This document shows, piece after piece, positions 7,854-13,814 of a stretch of DNA of 30,344 nt (position 1 is the first letter of the stretch; the number at the start of each line of letters is the position of its first letter). This stretch comes from CAG-552 sp964516925 (GTDB taxonomy: Bacteria; Bacillota; Clostridia; Christensenellales; Pumilibacteraceae). The position numbers were made by a program, and so were the translations under genes. A model generated the notes under the pieces. That model was not told the origin of the DNA. It did not search any database and worked only from the letters and a program-made list of their open reading frames with translations. Location of the stretch: NCBI GenBank assembly GCA_964516925.1, contig CAZEXL010000016.1, positions 1 to 30,344 on the forward strand. Direction: 5' to 3'.

Positions 7854-8612
7854 ATGTGCGCAAAAAAAGGGGATAAAAATAATAAGCAAACGCTGTTATA
7901 TAAAATAATTTATCGTGTTGTTCGGCTGTTTTATCGTCAGCCTAAGTTAATAGGAACTGAAAACTTGCCTAGCGGCGGAGCGATAATCGTCGGCAATCAC
8001 GCGCAGGCAAACGGTCCGATGTTTTCGGTTTTGCGTTTCCCTACTCCCAAGGCGGTATGGTGTCGCGGCGAAATGATGAGCGTAAAGGAAACGCCGTCGT
8101 ATGCGTACAACGATTTTTGGGCGAATAAGCCTAAGGGAATAAGGTGGTTTTATAAAATTGCTTCGTACGCAATAGCGCCCTTAACGGCGTATACGTTCAA
8201 AAGGGCGGATACGCTTGCCGTTTATAAGGACTCAAGATTGCTCTCAACGTTTAAAAACAGCGTAAGCGCGCTAGAAAACGGCAAAAATTTGGTTATCTTT
8301 CCCGAAGAACCGCAAACGTACAACAACGTCGTAAACGAATTTCAGGATAAGTTTATCGACGTTGCCAAATTGTACTATTCAAGAAGCAAAAAAGCGGTGT
8401 CGTTCGTGCCGATGTACGTTGCGCCCGCGCTAAAAACGGTGGTGTTCGGCAAGCCTATACGATACGATCCGTCCTTGCCGATAGCCGAGCAACGCAAAGC
8501 AATATGCGACTATCTTAAATCCGAGATTACGTCGCTAGCGCAATCGTTGCCGCGTCACAAGGTAAAGCCGTACTTGAACTTGCCCAAAAAGCTTTATCCG
8601 TACTCCAAATAA
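7854..8612 (+). CDS. PlsC-like lysophospholipid acyltransferase with a changed HX4D motif
   Basis: A 252-residue protein of the 1-acylglycerol-phosphate acyltransferase superfamily, expected to transfer acyl groups to a lysophospholipid or related lipid at the membrane. Motif I is GNHAQANGPM (His49): the position of the catalytic Asp of HX4D is Gly54, with Asn53 before it. Motif III FPEE (149-152) is conserved in place of FPEG. The N-terminal segment LYKIIYRVVRLFYRQP may be a membrane-associated helix. The changed motif matches a divergent subgroup rather than a simple decay, because the rest is intact. GGAAGAGGG precedes the ATG. It is transcribed alone; no clear -35/-10 pair with good spacing was found in the 85 bp upstream, although TTGTAAAATAT is -10-like. 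Confidence 0.75.
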   Translation: MCAKKGDKNNKQTLLYKIIYRVVRLFYRQPKLIGTENLPSGGAIIVGNHAQANGPMFSVLRFPTPKAVWCRGEMMSVKETPSYAYNDFWANKPKGIRWFYKIASYAIAPLTAYTFKRADTLAVYKDSRLLSTFKNSVSALENGKNLVIFPEEPQTYNNVVNEFQDKFIDVAKLYYSRSKKAVSFVPMYVAPALKTVVFGKPIRYDPSLPIAEQRKAICDYLKSEITSLAQSLPRHKVKPYLNLPKKLYPYSK

Positions 8613-8643
8613 AAAATCCGCCTTGAGCAAAACGTCAAGGCGG
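8611..8643 (-). terminator. Terminator of the minus-strand YwaF-like gene, shared by the convergent acyltransferase gene
   Basis: CCGCCTTGA and TCAAGGCGG form a 9-bp stem with an 8-nt loop. On the minus strand it is followed by ATTTTTTATTT, so it works mainly for the gene ending at 8652. In the plus direction no T-run follows. Confidence 0.85.
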
Positions 8644-8651
8644 AAGTTAAT

Positions 8652-10124
8652 TTATGATTCGCTTTCGAAGCGGCTGTTGCTTTTTGACAGCCGTTCTTTT
8701 ATTATATAAATTAATCTTAACGCAAAGTACAAGGCGGCGCAAATTGCCGAGAACACTACGTACACAAGCGGTTGAACTATCGGGTAAAACGTTATGTGTT
8801 CGCCGATGCGGATTTGCGTTTCGAACAATTTTCCAAGCGGCTCGATAAGATTTGCCGCCACGTTGCCGTCGAACATAAACATATAGTTTGCCTTATAAAA
8901 TCCGTTGCCCGTAACCGAAGCAATGGCGTTAAAAGCCGTTCCTACTATAAGTACGAAAACGAAATAAACGGAAAATCCTATAAGACAGTCCTTAAGCGTT
9001 TGTTTGTTCGGATACGGAAATAGTTTAAACAGCAAAGCAAGCACGGGGATTACCAAAACGTTGGTATGCTCGAATATGTAGTGCATGTTATACAGATAAA
9101 AAACGCCTTTTCCGTCAAGGTCGGGGACTGCAAGCGCAAGCAAAACGCCCGCCACGTTGACTATTACCGTAAAATTAAACAGCCGCTTGTTTTGAGTAAC
9201 AAGCGTAAACAAGATAAGGAACGAGCCTATATTGCAAAGTTGAAGCGGCAATCTTTTTAAGCTTATGGATATCGCGCCGAACATTTGCGTGTACTGCATA
9301 ACTAGCGCAAGCGACAAGATTAAGCACAAAATTCTTTTGTCTTCGGTCGATTTGTTACGAAATATAAAGTAGAGCGAAACTATCAGGCATATCGTTAAAA
9401 CGAGCCAAAGGATATGCGGCAAACTCCAAGCGTTAAAAATTATGTCCGAATATCCGAACATATGTTGCGGTACGTATATCGGAACGCAACAAAGAAGCGA
9501 AGGGACGAGAGTGACAAAAAAGCTTGAGTATTCTTTCGGGTTTTTAAAATCGAAGACGTGCTTCGTTTGTACTGCAAGGATTATGGCAACGCACAACTCG
9601 AAATAACGCTGAACGGCAAGTATAACGCCCCTAAAGTCGGGATTTATCAAAAACGACTTAACGTCGCCACTTAGCACCGACATGCTGTTAAGCCCTTTTC
9701 CAAGCGTCGAAGTGCAGTATTCTAGATACACGGGGCAGTATATTATCGAAACCACGGTCATTGCCGTGCAAAAGTAAATCGCAACGTTTCGTACGTTACG
9801 TTTGTCGAAAAATACGGCTAGCGGAAGCATTATAAATCCGAGCGAACCGAACCAACGAACGAAAGCGAACGCTATTTCTTTGGGCGTACGTAGCAGTTCG
9901 TCCGGTTCGTACGATAAAACGAAGGCGTCCGGCAAAAGAACGCACAAAAGCATCAAACAGCAATATACTACTGCGGCGATTTTCAAAAGCTTCGTTACTA
10001 CGGCGTTGAATTTTTCTTTACCGGCAGCTTGAACGTTTTTAGACGAATATTTGATTTTAAAGGCGAAGTACGCGCCTAGCGTAGCAACGGTAAGAACGCT
10101 GAGCGTAACAATAAATGCTGACAT
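8652..10124 (-). CDS. Multi-spanning membrane protein, YwaF/TMEM164-like
   Basis: A 490-residue polytopic protein with about 12 hydrophobic segments. The start at 10124 is set by AAGGAG 6 bases upstream; an ATG 12 codons earlier has none. The second half (PLQLCNIGSFLILFTLV, then ALAVPDLDGKGVFY, and MHYIFEHTNVLVIPVLAL) resembles the YwaF/TMEM164 family, with its conserved histidines in a membrane helix. The family is about 230-250 residues, so here an N-terminal membrane half of similar size is added, possibly a duplication or fusion. Function is unknown; human TMEM164 is an acyltransferase, but extending that to this protein would be speculation. A -10-like TATAAT (10150-10155, minus strand) lies upstream without a good -35. 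Confidence 0.6.
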   Translation of the reverse strand: MSAFIVTLSVLTVATLGAYFAFKIKYSSKNVQAAGKEKFNAVVTKLLKIAAVVYCCLMLLCVLLPDAFVLSYEPDELLRTPKEIAFAFVRWFGSLGFIMLPLAVFFDKRNVRNVAIYFCTAMTVVSIIYCPVYLEYCTSTLGKGLNSMSVLSGDVKSFLINPDFRGVILAVQRYFELCVAIILAVQTKHVFDFKNPKEYSSFFVTLVPSLLCCVPIYVPQHMFGYSDIIFNAWSLPHILWLVLTICLIVSLYFIFRNKSTEDKRILCLILSLALVMQYTQMFGAISISLKRLPLQLCNIGSFLILFTLVTQNKRLFNFTVIVNVAGVLLALAVPDLDGKGVFYLYNMHYIFEHTNVLVIPVLALLFKLFPYPNKQTLKDCLIGFSVYFVFVLIVGTAFNAIASVTGNGFYKANYMFMFDGNVAANLIEPLGKLFETQIRIGEHITFYPIVQPLVYVVFSAICAALYFALRLIYIIKERLSKSNSRFESES

Positions 10125-10190
10125 ATAAAGCTCCTTAAATAATAAAACTATTATAGTCATTAGACGTTAAAAAAAGTTTAAATTACGATT

Positions 10191-10220
10191 AAAAAACAGG
10201 CGTGCAAAACGCGCGTCTGT
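10191..10220 (-). terminator. Probable terminator of the HAD-exonuclease operon
   Basis: On the minus strand ACAGACGCGC and GCACGCCTGT form an imperfect 10-bp stem (two A-C mismatches) around GTTTT, followed by six T. It lies 9 bp past the exonuclease stop. Confidence 0.55.
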
Positions 10221-10228
10221 CGAATCGG

Positions 10229-11395
10229 TTATTTTTGAACGCGCGAACTTTGATCTGCGTTACGATTGTTTCTGGCGGAAGCGGATTTGCGGTCGCTTTT
10301 ATTTTTCGCGTTGCGTTGTTTTGCTTCGGGGCTTTTGGCGGCAAAACCTTGGCGTTGAGTTTTTTTGTTCTTTTTTGCCGCTTGTTCTCGCGCTATGCGG
10401 CGACGACGGTTGCCTGCGCGCAAAATCGATGCGTCGTCGTATTCTTTTTCGGCAATAGGGCCGAGTAGGCGCAAAAACTCGTTTACGTGCATAAACTTTA
10501 AGCGTCTGCCGCTTTTTGTCGAATTAACGGCGTAAACGTAGCGAGCCGAATCCTTAAGATCGTACACGAACAAGTTGCAGCTTTCAATGCCGGAAGTATA
10601 GCGTCCGCCTTGATCGTACAAAGCGGCGATGCGATTGCGACAAAGCGTTATGTCGTCAAGTTCGAGTTTTTCGTCGAAGCAAACGACCAAGCCCGAACAG
10701 GGGAGGCCGCGTTTTTTGCCGCGCGGCATGGACATAACGAATTCGTTTAATAGCTTTTTCTTGGTTTTAACGTTAGAGTAATCGATGTTTACGTACACCG
10801 CATCGGTATAACAGGCTCTGGCACCGTCTTTCGTTTTAACGCCCGGAATTATCGAGTATTCGTTTACGAACTCATCGAACGATTTGTCTTCGGCGGTAAG
10901 CAGACCTTGCAAAACTTTAAGAGTGGCAACGGCGTCGTCCACCGAGCGATGTTCTAAAAATTCTATGCCGAATTCTTCGGCTGCCGCCGCGAGGCTATAG
11001 TTGCGATTTTCTTTTTTGTAAATGCCGTACATAAGTTGTACGTCGTAAAATTTATATTCTACTTGTGGCAGTTTGTACGTGCGAATGGCGTCGGTGACGT
11101 AATTAACGTCGTTCATTATCGAAAAACCGATTATCGTTACGTCGCCCGTAAGTAAAGATTTTATTCTGTCGTAAACTGCGGGGAATCGCGGGGCGGCGCG
11201 AAATACCTCTTCGGCATAAGCAAGTTTTATTACCGTGCCGAAAAGTTTTTTATTAAACGGTTTGTTCGGGTTTACGATAATGTCGTCCTGTTCTATTATG
11301 TTAAAGTTTTCGTCCGCAAGGCAGTATCCGAAGCTACACAAACTTCCGTTTTTGCCGCCGTCGCAGCTTTCTATGTCAAAGCAAAGGTATTTCAT
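10229..11395 (-). CDS. DEDDh 3'-5' exonuclease-domain protein with basic C-terminal tail
   Basis: A 388-residue protein. Residues 1-180 form a DnaQ-like exonuclease domain: motif I FDIES (Asp7, Glu9), motif II in IMNDVNYVTDAI, and motif III HRSVDDA, giving the DEDDh set. A middle region (about 200-320) contains DIDYSN, GLVVCFDEKLELDD and SGIESCNLFVYD and resembles no domain I can name; its two-part look suggests a BRCT-like or nucleic-acid-binding fold, but this is uncertain. The last 60 residues are very rich in Lys, Arg, Ala and Gln, likely disordered and nucleic-acid binding. The start overlaps the stop of the upstream phosphatase as ATGA, so the two are co-translated; a GTG three codons earlier is possible. 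Substrate (DNA or RNA) cannot be decided. Confidence 0.75.
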   Translation of the reverse strand: MKYLCFDIESCDGGKNGSLCSFGYCLADENFNIIEQDDIIVNPNKPFNKKLFGTVIKLAYAEEVFRAAPRFPAVYDRIKSLLTGDVTIIGFSIMNDVNYVTDAIRTYKLPQVEYKFYDVQLMYGIYKKENRNYSLAAAAEEFGIEFLEHRSVDDAVATLKVLQGLLTAEDKSFDEFVNEYSIIPGVKTKDGARACYTDAVYVNIDYSNVKTKKKLLNEFVMSMPRGKKRGLPCSGLVVCFDEKLELDDITLCRNRIAALYDQGGRYTSGIESCNLFVYDLKDSARYVYAVNSTKSGRRLKFMHVNEFLRLLGPIAEKEYDDASILRAGNRRRRIAREQAAKKNKKTQRQGFAAKSPEAKQRNAKNKSDRKSASARNNRNADQSSRVQK

Positions 11396-12165
11396 ACGTC
11401 CCACTCCGCAATAGAATTTATTATTTTGTCGACCTTAAAGCCGCAACGAGAGTAATCGCCAAGCGTCGCTTCGCCCGTAAGCGTCAAGACCGATCTAAGG
11501 CCGTTGTCTACGGCAAATTTCATATCGGTGGTTAGTCTGTCGCCCATCATTGCGGTACGAGAAAGCGGAACGCCTGTAAATTTAGAAACTCCGTCGGCGA
11601 TAATTTTGTACGGCTTGCCGCAAATTACGTCCGGCAATCTGCCAGTAGTACCTTCGATAAGTTTTATAAACGAGCCTACGTCGGGCAGCTGAGTGTCTTC
11701 TACGGGGCAGGTCATATCGGGATGAGTGGCTATATAAAACGCGCCCTTTTCTATAAGATAGCACGCGCGACAAAGGCGGGCGTAATCTAGAGTTTTATCA
11801 AACGTTATAACTACCGTGTCGGCGTCGTCGCTTAAAGTAACGCCGCCGCTAATAAATTCGTCTTTAACGGGTTGCGAGCCGAGTACGTAGACCTTTGCGT
11901 TCGGTTTGAATCGAGTAAGATAGTCGGTTGTGGCGTTTGCCGAGGTGTATACGTCGGCTTGTTTGGCGTCGATGCCCATCGAACGAAGTTTACTAACGTA
12001 GTAACCTTTGGTTGCCGACGAATTGTTGGTCAAAAAAATCACTCGTTTACCGCGCGTGCGCATACGATCGATTGCGTCCGCCGCGCCCGGAAGCAATTTA
12101 GAGCCCAGGTACACCGTGCCGTCTAGGTCAAGTAAAAAACAGTCTATTTCTTTAATAAGATCCAT
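11392..12165 (-). CDS. HAD-superfamily (subfamily IIA, NagD-like) phosphatase
   Basis: A 257-residue hydrolase. Motif I DLDGTVYLG (Asp13 nucleophile, Asp15), motif II FLTNNSS, the C2 cap in the middle, and motifs III/IV CGKPYKI and MMGDRLTTDMKFAVDNG are all intact. NagD/AraL-type enzymes dephosphorylate nucleotides or sugar phosphates, and specificity is not readable from sequence. It is the first gene of a two-gene operon with the exonuclease. A near-consensus promoter ends 8 bp before its ATG, and the only Shine-Dalgarno-like bases (GAGG) are one base from the ATG, so its mRNA may start at or beside the start codon. Confidence 0.88.
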   Translation of the reverse strand: MDLIKEIDCFLLDLDGTVYLGSKLLPGAADAIDRMRTRGKRVIFLTNNSSATKGYYVSKLRSMGIDAKQADVYTSANATTDYLTRFKPNAKVYVLGSQPVKDEFISGGVTLSDDADTVVITFDKTLDYARLCRACYLIEKGAFYIATHPDMTCPVEDTQLPDVGSFIKLIEGTTGRLPDVICGKPYKIIADGVSKFTGVPLSRTAMMGDRLTTDMKFAVDNGLRSVLTLTGEATLGDYSRCGFKVDKIINSIAEWDV

Positions 12166-12173
12166 ACCTCGTT

Positions 12174-12202
12174 ATTGTAACATTCAAAAGCAAAGATGTC
12201 AA
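12174..12202 (-). promoter_or_regulatory. Promoter of the HAD phosphatase-exonuclease operon
   Basis: Minus strand TTGACA (12197-12202), 17-bp spacer, TACAAT (12174-12179). The expected start is 12166-12168, one to three bases from the ATG at 12165. Confidence 0.88.
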
Positions 12203-12240
12203 CTTTTTTTGATTGTTAGTTCGATTGAGTTGTTATGTAT

Positions 12241-12269
12241 TTGACAAATTCAAAAAGTAGGTGTATAAT
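12241..12269 (+). promoter_or_regulatory. Consensus sigma-A promoter of mscS
   Basis: Perfect TTGACA and TATAAT with a 17-bp spacer. It is back to back with the phosphatase promoter, the two -35 boxes being 38 bp apart. The predicted leader is about 40 nt. Confidence 0.93.
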
Positions 12270-12314
12270 CGCAGATAGTGAATGCTTTGTAAGCTAAAGA
12301 TAAAGGAGTAGGGA

Positions 12315-13148
12315 ATGGATATTAATTGGAGTGACCTGTGGAACAATATCGTTGAATGGTTTACGACTACCGGCACCAGCGTTATTTTAAAGATATTAAT
12401 TTCGCTCGTCGTTTTGGCGATATCGTTTAAAATCATCAACAAAGTTACACGAAAAATCGAAAAGAAACTAGTCGAGAACAAAAAAGTCGACAAAACGCTC
12501 GTTACTACGCTTTTCTACCTTGCACGTATTGCGTTAAAGATCGTCGTAGTTGCTTGCCTTATCGGCTATCTCGGAATCGATACCAGCGGACTTACCGCGC
12601 TTATCGCTTCGCTAGGCGTTGCAATAGGTCTTGCCGTAAACGGTGCGCTCAGCAACTTTGCGGGCGGCGTGCTCATTCTTATTACTCGTCCGTTCAAAAT
12701 CGACGACTATATCGAAGCGGGCGGATACAGCGGAATAGTCGAGGATATTCATATCGTATTCACTAAAGTAAGAACGTTCGACAACAAGGTCGTTTACATA
12801 CCCAACGGAACTCTTTCTTCGGCAACGATAATCAACTATTCCGAAAAGGATTTACGTCGTGTGGATTTGTTCTTCTCTATCAGCAAGACCGAGGACTATA
12901 AAAGGGCGGAGGAAGTTATACTTGCTACCGCAAACGCGCACGAAATGGTGCTTAAAGATCCTAAGGCGACGGCAAGAATCGAAGCGCATTCGGCTAACGA
13001 TACCAAGATCGTGCTTAAATCTTGGGTAAAGACCGGCGATTATTGGGACGTTTATTACGATTTGCAGGAAAACGTTAAAAAAGCGCTTGACGAAAGCGGT
13101 ATCGAAATGCCCGCTAATCAGCTTGACGTTAGGGTAAAAAAAGACTAA
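12315..13148 (+). CDS. mscS: Small-conductance mechanosensitive channel, MscS family
   Basis: A 277-residue protein close in length to E. coli MscS (286). Three N-terminal membrane helices (about 20-44, 63-86, 90-122); the third is the pore helix with the Gly/Ala-rich LGVAIGLAVNGALSNFAGG, followed by the beta domain start PFKIDDYIEAGGYSGIVEDI and VYIPNGTL, all hallmarks of the family. The C-terminal alpha/beta domain ends with ELDV-like QLDVRVKKD. The channel opens on membrane tension to release solutes during osmotic downshock. AAAGGAG stands 7 bases before the ATG. A dispersed hairpin begins immediately after the stop. Confidence 0.93.
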   Translation: MDINWSDLWNNIVEWFTTTGTSVILKILISLVVLAISFKIINKVTRKIEKKLVENKKVDKTLVTTLFYLARIALKIVVVACLIGYLGIDTSGLTALIASLGVAIGLAVNGALSNFAGGVLILITRPFKIDDYIEAGGYSGIVEDIHIVFTKVRTFDNKVVYIPNGTLSSATIINYSEKDLRRVDLFFSISKTEDYKRAEEVILATANAHEMVLKDPKATARIEAHSANDTKIVLKSWVKTGDYWDVYYDLQENVKKALDESGIEMPANQLDVRVKKD

Positions 13149-13190
13149 CTTACTTTTCTTCAGTGAAGAAAAGTAAGCAAAAGAAGCTTA
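13149..13190 (+). repeat. Dispersed hairpin element, copy 2 (3' end of mscS)
   Basis: CTTACTTTTCTTC and GAAGAAAAGTAAG form a perfect 13-bp stem with loop AGT, beginning the base after the mscS stop and followed by CAAAAGAAGCTTA. It has the same architecture as copies 1 and 3. No T-tract follows; the following sequence is amplified as a tandem array. Confidence 0.8.
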
Positions 13191-13521
13191 AACCGGGTTT
13201 AAGGAGCAGAAGTAGGCAAAAGCAGGCAAAAGAAGCTTAAACTCTGGGCTTAAGGAGCAGAAGTAGGCAAAAGCAGGCAAAAGAAGCTTAAACCGGGTTT
13301 TAAGAAGCAGAAGTAGGCAAAAGCAGGCAAAAGAAGCTTAAACCGGGTTTAAGAAGCAGGAATAGGCAAAAGCAGGCAAAAGAAGCTTAAACCGGGTTTA
13401 AGGAGCAGAAGTAGGCAAAAGCAGGCAAAAGAAGCTTAAACCGGGTTTAAGAAGCAGAAGTAGGCAAAAGCAGGCAAAAGAAACTTAAACTCTGGGTTTA
13501 AGGAGCAAAAATAAGTAACGG
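13178..13521 (+). repeat. Tandem repeat array, seven units of 47-51 bp
   Basis: Units start at 13178, 13227, 13278, 13328, 13377, 13426 and 13475; the first six are complete and highly similar, the seventh decays at its end. Each unit runs CAAAAGAAGCTTAAAC, a short variable centre (CGG or TCTGG), GTTTAAG, then RAGCAGAAGTAGGCAAAAG and CAGG. The segment CTTAAAC...GTTTAAG is an inverted repeat in each unit, so the array could form a string of small hairpins. Single-base and 1-2-nt length differences between units are seen. No open reading frame with coding features runs through it. Confidence 0.92.
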
Positions 13522-13576
13522 AAGCCTAAGCTAATTCCAATTTACAATGCATGTAAGAAGCTTTATATAAGCAATC

Positions 13577-13628
13577 CTTAAATTACAAAAAGCGGTAGGT
13601 GCGAACTTACTGCTTTTTGTAATTTAAG
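13577..13628. other. Long 24-bp hairpin between the repeat array and the ABC transporter gene
   Basis: CTTAAATTACAAAAAGCGGT continuing AGGT pairs with ACTTACTGCTTTTTGTAATT continuing TAAG, with a GCGA loop; all 24 positions pair when two G-U pairs are allowed on the plus transcript. It may be a terminator for readthrough from mscS, although its tail is not T-rich, or a structured small RNA. The rest of 13522-13739 shows nothing recognisable. Confidence 0.6.
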
Positions 13629-13739
13629 AAAGCTGGGCGAAAAGTCGCGTAAAACGGCGAAAAAACTCAAAAAAAGAGGTGCTCCGATACTAATTTACGT
13701 TCAAAATCACTAAACCGTGGGCAAAAAAGCAAAAAACAG

Positions 13740-13768
13740 TTGCGTTTGCCGTAAAAATATGGTAAAAT
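13740..13768 (+). promoter_or_regulatory. Probable promoter of the ABC/FtsX fusion gene
   Basis: TTGCGT and TAAAAT with a 17-bp spacer. It gives a leader of about 40 nt. No convincing Shine-Dalgarno lies before the ATG at 13815 (only GGGA 10 bases upstream). Confidence 0.55.
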
Positions 13769-13814
13769 GTACAAAATCGATCCGATTTGTCGGTAAATAT
13801 GGGATAAAACTCGT

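Noticed and set aside
13178..13521. CRISPR array
   Set aside because: The 47-51-bp units are contiguous and nearly identical over their whole length, with no unique spacers and no cas genes in the window.
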